Assembly (NCBI GenBank): GCA_016098155.1 | Contig: JAAAJB010000308.1 | Span: 1 to 41,909 of the forward strand | Direction: 5' to 3' | DNA from: Actinomortierella ambigua | Taxonomy: Eukaryota; Mortierellomycota; Mortierellomycetes; Mortierellales; Mortierellaceae | Length of the DNA: 41,909 nt | Shown here: piece by piece, positions 9,300 to 19,956 of the stretch | Layout of the letters: every line of letters begins with the position of its first letter | Numbering within the stretch: position 1 is the first letter of the stretch | Notes under the pieces: generated by a model | Databases searched by the model: none | Told to the model about the DNA's origin: nothing | The model's input: only the letters and a program-made list of their open reading frames with translations | Translations under genes and position numbers: made by a program

Positions 9300-9885
9300 A
9301 ACGTGCGAGGCGCGCTCTCGCGCTCAGAGAGATTTTTCAGCTCCTGGATGGTTGCGATGATGTACAATCCGCATCGAGCTGCCCTAGGGGATGACACGAC
9401 GGCTCAAAAACCAACCCGGGGGTTTGTTGGACAGATCGAGTTTGTCGGGATCTTTGCCAAGTGTCATGAAAAGACTCGCAGATAGCAGGTGATCAGAGCA
9501 AATGAGGCCAAGGCCGTTCTCTGATAAAAAGATGGAGCCGGATCGAATCGGGGAAATAGCGTTGGCCTGGGTGATTCCTGCAGCCGTTATTCCCCGGTGT
9601 GTAACGGGTAGATCTTTTTGTCTGAGATAAAGACCTATGGCCCCACTTGAAGCGGCTACCTGCCATCCGCGAGTACACTTTTAGCACTGGCGAAGGTTCC
9701 GAACAGCTCGATCTCTCCAAGAAGCCCCACGGTTGGCTTTTGAACCGTCTTGGCACCCTCTGGGCAGCGCGATGAAAAAAGTCTGGTTAGTCCGATCGCA
9801 CATCGGATTGCATGAAATGCGATCATCTCAACCATCTAGGAGCTAAGAAACCTCCCTGAGCGCGCGCCTTGCACCGGCCATCCGC
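9300..9885. repeat. Large imperfect palindrome B, centre about 9575
   Basis: The plus strand from about 9300 to 9567 aligns with the reverse complement of about 9580-9885 at roughly 70% identity by eye. Ordered landmarks are GGCGCGCTCTCGCGCTCAG (9309-9327) with its partner near 9855-9875, CTCCTGGATGGTTGCGATGATG (split here as CTCCTGGATGG and TTGCGATGATG; 9340-9361) with 9820-9842, and ACGACGGCTCAAAAACCAAC (9396-9415) with 9732-9752. The inner arms continue through AAAAAGATG to near the centre. One arm carries an insertion of about 35 bp near 9780-9810. Confidence 0.75.
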
Positions 9886-9989
9886 AGGTCGTTCCCCAGA
9901 TTCTAGCGCTCGCCTGGGGTGTGAAACCCATATGCAATAACAACCAACTTGCGCTATCCACATTGTAGGGTCCATCGGCTCCCCGTGGA

Positions 9990-10650
9990 GCTGGGCAGGA
10001 TGAAACAAAGTGTTCATAGGTCTGACGAATTGAATTTTTTTTTCAGTCGAAGTGGATAGAGGGTGAGTAGTCTCTCGATTCATGTTACATCGTTGAACTA
10101 CAGATGATCCTGCAGGGGGGTGTGGGTAGGGCGCTTATCTTACAACGACTAAAAAAAACTCGCATTGTCAAGTGCCTGTAGTATGAAGCAGGTCTCTTTC
10201 GGGTGCCGCCAACAGAGTCGAGTTGAACTATGCAGGGTAATTCATATTTGCCCACTTTGTCTCTTTCAACATTCCAGGGGAAGTTATGAGGATCTGGGAA
10301 ATTCAAGACCATTGGCCATTTGACTTTAGTTGGAATACACGACAACGCGAAGCAACTTCAGTCTGCCCAAAGTGAGACAAACTCGACGGCTTGGCCGTGA
10401 TTTTTTTTGCGTGGGCGGCGCATGGACCCTCTCTTGAACATTTCTACATTTTTTTTGGCCTGTGGCAATTTTTTTTGAACTTCTTCCACCTTTTCCCTTC
10501 TATCGTTCCAACCATCATAGTCCATTGCCATCCTGGTATGATACTGCATGCCATTCGAATGGTTGACCTGTGCTCCTAACGCTTATCCAGCAAACTCACC
10601 TTGGTGATTTTGACATTAGGGGTTTTCAGATAGCATTGCAACACTACTAA
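9990..10650. other. Intergenic, no supported gene
   Basis: This holds short A and T tracts, and one minus-strand 86-codon frame (10345-10085) that has no recognisable domain. Confidence 0.4.
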
Positions 10651-10711
10651 TATAGCCCTTCCCCTTTTCCAGTCGCGAGCAACCCACGCACACACACGCA
10701 CACCACACGCC

Positions 10712-11236
10712 ATGTTTTCGACTCGCATCGTCCTCTTCCTCGTCTTCCTGGCCCTCCAGATTGCCACCCTGGTGACGGGAGCCCGCTACCAGATCAAGAA
10801 CCGGTATCTCAACAGCTACGTCAAAGCCGTGCCAGGGGCTCACCGAGACGAGATCCCGCTCGTCGCAGACCGCAATCACATCGGGCCTGGGTATGCGTGG
10901 GACGTGTTGAACCTGGACCAGGGTGGCCAAAAGCAGCGACATTACCAGCTCAAGAATGCCCACTTCAAGATGTCTGCTGCCGGGGATGCGAAAAAGGGAA
11001 GTGGTAGTCGGGTCGTGGCCGTGCCGGAGGGCCGATCGTCGGCCTGGCACCTGTCGCCGCGGTTCAACGATCATAACCCGACCCATTCGTTTGTGATTTA
11101 CCTCGAGGAGACCGACCTGGCGTGGACGCTGGAAGATGGAGTTGTGCGCTTGCGCAAGTACGAGCATAAGCCGACGCAGCAGTGGGCGATTGTGCAGGAG
11201 GGACATTCATTGTACGAGTGGCTCCATACGCAATAA
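10712..11236 (+). CDS. Small secreted beta-trefoil-like (ricin-B type) protein
   Basis: This is a single exon of 174 residues. Residues 1-23 form a classic signal peptide (short basic start, hydrophobic core, LVTG|ARYQ cleavage context). The mature protein has repeating strand-like units: RYQIKNRYLNSYVKAV, HYQLKNAHFKMSAAG, and FVIYLEE...VRLRKY followed by QQWAIVQEG. The YxIKN/YxLKN repeats and the QQW motif are typical of fungal ricin-B-like beta-trefoil lectins and protease inhibitors. Function cannot be fixed from this; carbohydrate binding or protease inhibition are both possible, and secretion makes it an effector candidate. A TATAG element lies about 60 bp upstream (10651) with a CA-rich leader. 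The gene is convergent with the DUF726 gene. Confidence 0.75.
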   Translation: MFSTRIVLFLVFLALQIATLVTGARYQIKNRYLNSYVKAVPGAHRDEIPLVADRNHIGPGYAWDVLNLDQGGQKQRHYQLKNAHFKMSAAGDAKKGSGSRVVAVPEGRSSAWHLSPRFNDHNPTHSFVIYLEETDLAWTLEDGVVRLRKYEHKPTQQWAIVQEGHSLYEWLHTQ

Positions 11237-11859
11237 ACGTCTCTCTCTTTCTCTCACTTTTTCTCTTTTTTTTTTAGGTGGGGTTTTTGTTGTATTGGAG
11301 AGAGAAGTAGCCAAGGCAAAGGTGGCAGTGGTGTGTGTACGTCAGTTCAATGTGTGAGAAAAAAAAATCTACCATCTGCCAGTTCCTGTGCCCGAAACAT
11401 TGCGACTCAACGCCCAACATTACCGTTCCTCGATTTGTTTGGCTGTTTTCACACACTCTCCTTTATGCAACCCTCATCCCCTAGTTTGGGTGCCCCAACT
11501 CCAACTGTGGTCCCTGAGTGGGGTGGGAGAGAAATGTTCGTATCCCAACCTCCCCAACCCCCACTCCCCCTCTTCCATTGTTTTTCTAGTCTTACGGTTG
11601 CTTTTGAGGGAACGCGTTCTTTCAGACTCCGCACTGGAATCATCCCCGATTGTACACCAGCGAATGAATCCCAAAAGAACGAAGAGAGACAAGAGAGCTT
11701 TCTCTTGGCAGAGGTAAAAGTACATTGGATGGATGCTATGAATGTGTGTATGTTATGGATGTTGCATGGGAGAATGAAAGGGGGAGGGAGAGGGAAAGAT
11801 GAAGAGGGGGGAAGAGGGGGAGGGAGGGAGGGTAGAATAGGTGAAGTTTTCAGCACTTC
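11237..11859. other. Convergent 3' intergenic region
   Basis: A T-rich tract near 11265 follows the secreted-protein stop, and a GGGGAGGG-rich stretch (11780-11830) precedes the end of the DUF726 gene. No gene is supported. Confidence 0.5.
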
Positions 11860-14800
11860 TTAATCAACGATGCCCAGCGCCGCCTTGAGCTGTTGCTTTT
11901 CAGCATCCGTCAGCCCCTGGATGGAGTCCACATCTGGCAACTGGGCCTTGGGAGCCGGTCTTCTGAACGCGGCCTCGAGCTGTTTCTTCTCTTCCTCGGT
12001 CAACGTCTGAGAATTTTCCAACTCGGCCTTGGAAGGCATCTTTGGTTTTGGCGCGCGCAAGGGTTCCGAGGGGTTCTTCCGCTTCTGCTGGCGTTGGAAC
12101 AGGATCTCTTCCTCCTTATCCAAGAACGAATCCGAAGACACAGTCAGATTGCCGACTTTGCGCATCAGGGTCGGGATCTTGAGTCGATAGTCCATATGGC
12201 CATCGACACTGCCCGTCAGGTCCACGTTGCGGATTCGATCGCCCACGTTCTGTAGTGGTCGCAACCCAGCGACGGTGCCCAGACCTCCCGTGGTCGCTCG
12301 GAACAGGAAACCTAGCACCCAGTCACTCTTTAGGTAGCCGTTGACAAAATCTCCTGCGACCACGCTCTGTGCTTGTCGCCATTGGGTGGACGAGGCCGTC
12401 ACTGGCGCGCCAAACAAGAAGACGTCCTCCACGATGCCAAAGGCGTCAAGACGGGCCAACTCGATGAGACAGTAAAAGATGACGCGGGCACCCAAACTGT
12501 AGCCCACCTATTGTGATTGCAAAAGAATAAAAAAGACCATAAATTAGCACATGAAAACAGTACATACTCGAAGCGCAATCCAGACTATTTCTCTGCTTTG
12601 AAATTGAGCATTTAAAAAAATAAATAAATACATACCAGAGTCACAGGACGGAAGCCAAGGAAGGAGCGCATGACCAAGCAATCGGCCAAGACTAGACCCG
12701 CTAGCTTGGCACGATCGAGGGCATTGCTCCAGGGGTTGTCAATCAAGTAGCCAAGACGCGTGAGGGCCATAGGCCAGGTCAAAGCCGACAACAGACCTCC
12801 GAGCAAGGTGTGTTTCAAAATCTCCTGTGCCGTCAACGTCAGGATCTCAGAGGTCAACAATCCCAAAGCACTACCCAGAGTCATCAGCATCTCGGGTTCC
12901 CAAAACAGCGCCGTATGATCGCCATTGGAAGGCTCCAGCGTCGAGAAGGGCAACGTTGCATCTTCGTCGCCAATGTCCAGCCATCCTGCAATCGTCAAGA
13001 TCACATTCGCCCGTCCATTGTCGTGCACCGTGATAAACTCAAAGGTGTCAATCCCAGCTGTCCTCCGAGCCATCTTCTTCATCGCCAACCCTGATCCAGT
13101 CATGGCTGCACCGCTCGTGATCACGGCCACACCGCCCGTGCCCGTCAAGAACGCCGAGGCTGCTGTGACGGTCGCCCCCGTGATATGGGCGCTGGTCAGG
13201 ATGGCGCCAATACCGGCGCCGATCAAGGGCGCCGCGAGTCCTGCCGACAGACCCAAGACAAGGCCGCCGCCGACAGTCGCCAGACCCATCATGATCATGC
13301 GACGTTTCCGAGTCTCGGCGTTCCTGGACTTTGTGTCGACCTTGAGAAGATCACCACCACCGCCGCCGTTGGCGGAAGACTGTGAGGCCTGCTGTTGGAG
13401 TTGCTTCATGATCGCCTGTTCCATCTCGACGATTTCCGCCCACTCCAGTCCTAGATGTCGTCCCACAGTCTTTAGCAGGGCGCGCGCACGCGAGTCGTAG
13501 ACGGAATCGCCGATCGCAATCAGAAACAGATCGGCAATCATTGTCCATTTCAGGTCGACCGTGATCGACCGTGTCGTCGTCGAGGATGTTGATGTCTTGC
13601 CCTGACTAGATGACGAGGAGGAGGAGGAGGAGGAGGCGAGCGCCAAGGTGCTGACACTGCGTGTGCTCGCGAACGAGGTGCGCGCCATCGAGGGCGGGCT
13701 GTTGCTTCCGCTGCGTTGGATGTCAGAGACCGACGAATCTGTACTGACGTGGGATGAGATGGACAGACGAGGTGGCTGCGTCTCTGGCTGTGGCGGCTGT
13801 GGGTGTTGCTGTTGCTGTTGTTGCTCTTGTTGCTGGTCGTTGGACGGTTGAGGAGGAGGAGGAGATGCCGTTGGCGGCATCGCTGGCGGTAAGAGAGGAG
13901 AGCCTGGTGTGGGGACGGGCTCGATCAAGGTCTCCGATGAGACGGTGCTCCACGGCTGCGAGATCTTGGACGATGATGACGAAGAAGATAGTGACGTGAG
14001 GGATCCTCCATCCGAGGTCATGGACATTGCTGGGCTTGCTGGTCGCGTTATGCTCACTTGGTCGACTTGGGAGGACGACACAACTCTGGACGTGCCGTCA
14101 GCTACAAATGATTCGAGCAAATCCTCTGGCTGGATCATCATCTGGGGCAATTGAGCAATTGTTTTCTGAGCTATTTTTCCGTCGTCAATGGCGAGAGCAA
14201 CGTGGGAGGAGGCCAACAACAAGGAGAAAAAAGAAGAGGAAGAAGAGGAGATAATATCCATGAGTTAATGTGAGCCTTGAGCGGGTTGGAGAAAAAAAAA
14301 GTGAGGCATTTCTCCCTCATTCTCCCCACACACACACATCCTCTCTCTATTTTGTCCAGGGACGTCGCACAAATGTTGACAAGAGAAAACAACGTACTGT
14401 CAGCATCGATATCCATGTGCTTTGAGAGCGAGTAGATGAGCTTGGAGATAAACGACTCTAACGATTCCTTAGCGCGCGCAGATTCGGGTGACTCTGGCAC
14501 TGAATTTAGAGCTTGGAAGAAGGTGTTTGCTGTTACAAGAACGAGGCCCACGTAGGCGAAAGCCTGTCCTTTAGTCAGCATGTCCCTTGAGGTATCAATG
14601 TCGTTGGCCTTGGAGTCATCTGGCGAATGCGCAGAAGTAGATGGTCGGTACGACAGTCTGGATGAGGATGGGCTCATCGGCGGTGTGGTGGTAAGAGACT
14701 TTGTTGTTGTTGTTGGTGGGCTTCTATCAGCAGTAGAGGTGGGTATTCCAGTTGCCTTCGCCAGCGAAGGTTCACTGCGTGTCTTGCTCTTGCCTGTGTG

Positions 14801-15592
14801 CATATCTTCATCGTCGTCCGAGTCGCCAGCGAGCTCACTATTCACAGGGCGGGTTCTCACCGTGGTAGGAGAGGTGGGGCCGTCATTCATGTAAAACTGG
14901 AACTCTACCACTTCCTCCTCCACCAGATCCTCGGTTTCGTCTGTTTCATGGTGGTTTGTTGGTGCATTTGCTGCCATGGTTGCGGTTGATGGTAATTGTG
15001 TATGTGTGGTGCGATCATTGAGGCTGTTCGTGTTGCTGTTATTGCTATTGTTATTCGTGTCGTGCATGGGGGTGGTGGTCGTGGTGGTGTGCTGGTTGTT
15101 ATTGGCGTGTTGATCGTGCCGCGTCAAAGCAAGGGGGGCATGGCAGCTATTAATACTGTCCGTCAATGTCGTGGCGGGGCTATCACGTTCCTGGGATTCC
15201 AAACTATTCTTGGCCAGTACATCATCATCGTCTTGGGTTTCTCTGGACACACCACCACTCTCGATCTCGATAGGGTTGGGACTGGTGGTTTGTTGTTTGT
15301 GTTGTTGACCATTTTCCTCTATGACGATATTGTTATGAGGCTGTTCAGGCGAGGGGTGTGGAGGTCGAGAGCTCTCCGTTCGCAAGTCATGTCCATTGGA
15401 CAGCGTGATTCCTGACGACACTTGGGGCATCGCAGGCTTGGAGGCTCTCTCTGTTTTTCCATTGACGTTCGTTGCTGTCGCCTCTTCTATCGAGGCATCG
15501 GACGATGATGGGGTGCTGGGGTCCAAGGCTGCGCCGTGTGGCAGGATGGTGGCATCCGTGGTGACTGAGATCGTTTCTGGCTTGGTCTTCAT
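11860..15592 (-). CDS. DUF726 family protein (Mil1/TMCO4-like), alpha/beta-hydrolase fold
   Basis: Three exons give 1125 residues: 15592-14398, 14170-12636 and 12507-11860. The introns are 227 bp (GTACGT..TAG) and 128 bp (GTATGT..TAG), and phases fit exactly. Residues 1-350 are low-complexity S/T/N-rich with acidic patches. A helical segment follows (LTKGQAFAYVGLVLV, then SLSKHMDIDAD) that precedes the domain in this family. A Gly-rich hydrophobic, probably membrane-associated stretch lies around 685-765. The second exon junction falls inside the nucleophile elbow, giving VGYSLGARV with Ser914. The tail is charged and Q/E/K-rich. Yeast Mil1 and human TMCO4 share this domain, and Mil1 binds the AP-1 mu subunit Apm2. 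Enzyme activity is inferred only from GxSxG. Further 5' exons are possible (see 15836-16480). Confidence 0.85.
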
Positions 15593-15835
15593 AACAAAGG
15601 AATTGTGCAAAGAAAAAGGAGGGGAGGAAAGGAGGCAATTGTTGGCAAATGTTTATCACACCAATGGACTATCACTGTCATAGGGGGAGGGGGGAGGTTG
15701 TGCTTCTCCCCTTGCATTCTTCCATTCGAATGGCGTTGTGAGGGGAGAAGGAGGGAGAGGAGGGAGTTAAGAGAGAGAGAGGGTCAAGGACACTCATGGG
15801 GATGAGGGCGAGCATGAAGCATTACCTCGTCAAGC

Positions 15836-16480
15836 GCAGCTGGGGCAGGCATTTCCTGTCAAAAGATGTGGTGGGTAGAATGAGGTGCACGTATAGGGAA
15901 GGAGCGATGAAACTCCAGGGACAACTGTCTGTGCTCGCAGGTGATAAAGTGTGATGGCTACCCCTGGTAAGCCGTTAAGAAATTCCTGTGAAGAAAGAAG
16001 GGGGGGAGAGAGAGGGGGGGATGGAAGGTTTGCCAATGGGGGGTGAGAGAGAAAGAAAGATGGCAAAGAACCAATGGGCGATCCAATGATGGGGGAGGAG
16101 AGGGAAATGAATCGAGTCGAGAAGGAGAGACAGGGTAGGAGGAAGAAACAAAGAGGAAGACAAAAAAGACGTGAATAGGGAGGAGTGAGGATTGAAAGAG
16201 TGTGAACTAGAATTGACTTTGATCGATAATAGCATGTGGGGGGGGGGGAAGCGAGTACAGAGTTGAAGAAGAAAGTGAGCAAAGTGTAAGAGAGAATGAA
16301 AGAGAGAGAGAGAGAGCAGAGCCATCCAGAGAGCAGTGAAAAAGAGATGAAGGAGGGCAGGAGACTGGCTGCAACCAAGCAGCAGCATCCATCTCACCGT
16401 GCCCTGCTGCTGGGTGGGTGATTCTGTTCCTCCATCTCCCTTTAGCTGGGTTGGGGCGCTGTCTTTTTCCACGGGTGTAG
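15836..16480 (-). other. Possible extra 5' exons of the DUF726 gene
   Basis: Three short exon-like pieces are seen on the minus strand. The first is about 16478-16400, reading VEKDSAPTQLKGDGG before GTGAGA. The second is about 15990-15965, after a TTTCTTCACAG acceptor. The third is about 15864-15836, after TTTTGACAG, reading EMPAPAALDE before GTAATG. The reading phases can be joined in order, but I see no strong acceptor at the start of the main exon (an AAG at 15589 is possible). They may instead be spliced 5'UTR or chance. Confidence 0.3.
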
Positions 16481-16489
16481 GTCTAATGA

Positions 16490-17968
16490 GATGTCAGCCC
16501 CCTGTTATTCGAGAGAAAGGTACCTGGTGAAATGAATGAAAAAAAATGGCTCCGAGAGTCTATTACATTGGACCCCCCTCTTCTTTTTTTTTCTCCAGGG
16601 GAAAGCAAGAGCCCTCACTCATTTAACAATTGGGGGGATCTGCAAAATGCAGACAAACAGACAGATAGAACAATTGCAGGGTAAACAAAATTGAGCGTGA
16701 AAAGAGGGTCTGGGTGCACAGTCCTGTGTGGCAGTTCTGCCGTATCCTTTTTTTTTCTTGGCGTCGTCTTCGATGTTGAGTGTTCTCTGCTGCAGTGCTA
16801 CTTGAGGCCTCATCCATCGTATCCCTTCTTTCCATTGTCATCGGGACTCGGCTTCGCTCTCTCTCTTTCTCTCTCCCAAAATACTGGGAGAGACAGGTGT
16901 CGTCCAGTCGCTGGATCACCGAGAAACGTGGTGGGTGGGTGAATGAATGCCGAGGTTGGCTGTGGTTTCACCTCGTGGATTTTGTTGGATCAAGCCTCTG
17001 GAAAGAGAATAATCCGTTTCTCCAAAAGCCCGGATCTCCTGCAGCCCTCCGACACCGGCAAATATTAGAGATGGCCATTTTTACTCTCTTCCCTCCTATT
17101 CTCATAGAGTCATCGTCATCGCCAGCATGCACAGCTATGTATGGCCATTTGAAACCAATCCAAACATTCCATTGACCCTGACAGCCATTTTAATACAGTT
17201 TTTTCAGTTGAATCAGATCTACTACTACTACTACGAAAAAAATGGTCCATTACCTAAAGATGAAGAAGAGGTAATTGCAGGTTAGAGACACATGCAAAAA
17301 AAAGAGATAAAAAGTTGGAGGGGATGTGTGTCACAAATACTAAGAAGGTCCACCGAGGTAGATGCTCTCTTCGGAAAGAGAGCGGGTGAGAACTTCAACT
17401 CTCATGAGACGTCTCCCTACACAATCGCAAGCGCCTTAAAACAAGACACAGAGCAGGCGGTAGGGAATGATGATCTTCCACTTTTGTAACGAACAAACGA
17501 CCAACTCTCAGTATGGAAAGGGATAAACCCCTCCAACTGGGCACAGATGCTCTGACTTAAAAGTGGTTAGGTATAGGAAATGCCTTTCGAAGGGGAGGGG
17601 AGGGACACGTTGATGGACGTTGTAATTACCTCGAGTGAATCAGTTGATGCCAATGGGAGAAGGGGGAGGGTCGTAAAGGGAAAGGAGAGTGTGAAGATGA
17701 GGAGAGAAAACAAAGAAAAAGACGCGTCTGATCAGATCACCTTTGTTTGTGTCATTTTCAAAGCCAGCTGCATTCTCAGCTGGGCGAAATCGACGCGTGG
17801 GAAGACAACAAGTCGCACACGTTATCTTCCATCGTCCTGATGAATGATCTCTCTCCTAATCGAGCAAAGTCCCAACGGTTCTTTTTAAAGTTTCTCTCCT
17901 CCTCCCTCCCTCTTTTATTCTTCACACGCCTATTACCCTTCCTCACTCATTCACATCTCTCCATTCAC
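16490..17968. other. Intergenic, promoter region of ERG8
   Basis: This region has purine-rich and pyrimidine-rich tracts and a (CTA)n microsatellite near 17220-17234. No open frame has a recognisable domain. A C/T-rich leader occupies about 17890-17968 just before the ERG8 start. Confidence 0.5.
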
Positions 17969-19956
17969 ATGCCATCCACCACGTACGTGTCACTGCTCAT
18001 GCAAGTGCCATCTCTTCGAGACATGACCCTCGACTCACCGCTTGTTCCTCTCTCGTGTGACCATACAGGATTGTCAGCGCGCCCGGCAAGGTCCTTATCG
18101 CTGGAGGATATCTGGTCTTGGATCGAGCCTTTGAAGGCCTCGTCGTGGCCACCGATGCTCGCTTCTTCACCATGATCCACAAGGCGAACCACAAGAGCAA
18201 CACCATCCGTGTTGTATCGCCGCAATTCGAGAATTCTACTTGGCACTATACCGTCAACATCACCCCTGGGAAAACCACAGTGGAGCAAGAGTAAGAAAGA
18301 AAAAGTGGGCTGATTAGGGTTTCAACTCTTTGCGTATGTGAGCACATCACTCAAGTTTTGGGAAAAAAAAAAAATATGGTCTGATCTTTTGCTCCCTTCT
18401 CTCTTCACTCGCAAACAGCTCAAAGGATAGCTCCAAGAACCCATTCGTCCACTTGGCGCTGAAAATCTCGCTTGCCATCCTTGGACACACCATCCCACAT
18501 GAGCAACTCCAGGACGGACTCTCGACAGGACTCGACATTTTCATCGCAGGCGACAATGACTTTTACTCTCAGCGTGAGGAGGTTAGGCGAGCAAAAAGAA
18601 ATCACTATGGAGATGATGGCCGCATGGAGAGGGAGTGAGGCTGTACAAAAGGCGCGCTGCTATGAAAAGAGATCCTAATACTGTTGTCGTTTCGCCCGAC
18701 ATTTGATTATAGCTCCAGCGACAGTCGCTCCCCCTGACGTCCGACTCTCTTCGTCAGATCCGACTGTTCTCGCCGACCTATACGACACTCGGCCAAGTGC
18801 ACAAGACAGGACTCGGCTCCTCCGCCGCCTTGATGACCTCGTTAGTGGCGGCCCTCTTTTCGCACTTCGGCGCCACCAAGATCGACCTCATCCAGCACCC
18901 AACCGACCTCCAGTACATCCACAACATTGCCCAGTATATCCACTGCTTCGCACAGGGCAAAGTCGGCAGTGGCTTCGATGTCTCCTCGGCCGTCTACGGC
19001 TCGCACCAATATCTGCGGTTCAGCCCGTCATTGATCGAGGCGCTCATGACCGAGTCGGCCCTGGACCATATTGACAAACTCTATCAGACGTTGGATCCTC
19101 GTCAGACATCCTGGGACAATTTTGTCGACCGGTTCCAACTACCACCGCAATTCCAAATGGTCCTGGCTGATATTGATGCAGGATCGCATACACCCTCGAT
19201 GGCGTCCAAGGTCCTCCGGTGGCGCAAGGCCAAGCCCGAAGAGGCTGATGGACTGTGGGCCCATTTGGGTCGGGCAAACGATCGTGTCGCAGAGTTGATG
19301 CGTCGGCTGACGAAAATGGCGAGGCAGCATCCGCTCGAGTACGAACTCGCCATCACAAAGGCGGCCGGCTTGCCTGCGAGTCAGTGGGAGTCGTTGTTGA
19401 ACCAGTCGATCCACCCAACAGATAAGACAGCGAGCCTGTTGCTGGAACTGCATCGGACTTTTGAGACGGTGCGAAAGTACTTGAGGGAGATGTCAGTATT
19501 GGCTGATGTCCCTATCGAGCCAGAGATGCAGACCCGGTTGTTGGACGCGTGCTTGGAAGCCAATGGCGTTCTTATGGCCGGTGTTCCTGGAGGTATGTGT
19601 CCGTGATTGCAACCAAGTAAACAAAAGGATTGAGAGCAGTATCGACGTACGATCAAACGCATAGAATACTCATATTTCTATTTTTTTTTCACCTCTCCCT
19701 CCTTCGAAACCGACAAGCTGGTGGATTCGATGCCATCTTCTGCATTGTCCTATCGGACGAGTCGCGTCAGGCGGTCGAGAAGATCTGGGCTGGATTCAAG
19801 GAAATGAGCGTGGGTCCTTTGCTATGCAGCGAGTCGATTGAAGGTGGATTGGTGCTTGAGCATGTCGGTGAGGAAGGCGAGACAGCACAGGCTCAGGACC
19901 TCTCCCCTTCCGTGCAACGGCTGTTTGATCTCTATCAAGAAAGCCGAGCCAACTGA
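17969..19956 (+). CDS. ERG8: Phosphomevalonate kinase
   Basis: This cytosolic or peroxisomal enzyme phosphorylates mevalonate-5-phosphate with ATP in the mevalonate pathway to sterols and isoprenoids. Five exons give 505 residues: 17969-17982, 18069-18290, 18419-18581, 18713-19592 and 19718-19956. All phases close. The N-terminus reads IVSAPGKVLIAGGYLVLD, the conserved GHMP-kinase start. The ATP-binding GHMP motif is TGLGSSAALMTSL (from residue 165). A C-terminal GAGGFDAIFCIVL, created by the last splice, is the GHMP C-domain motif. Yeast Erg8 is about 450 residues, so size is close. The third donor is GTTAGG and the last acceptor is AAG, both unusual, but the protein reads through perfectly. 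The start lies directly after a pyrimidine-rich leader. Confidence 0.93.

Noticed and set aside
15830..16378. 182-codon minus-strand hydrophobic ORF
   Set aside because: It is a translation of pyrimidine-rich DNA (S/L/F/P-rich), which is intron or promoter sequence.
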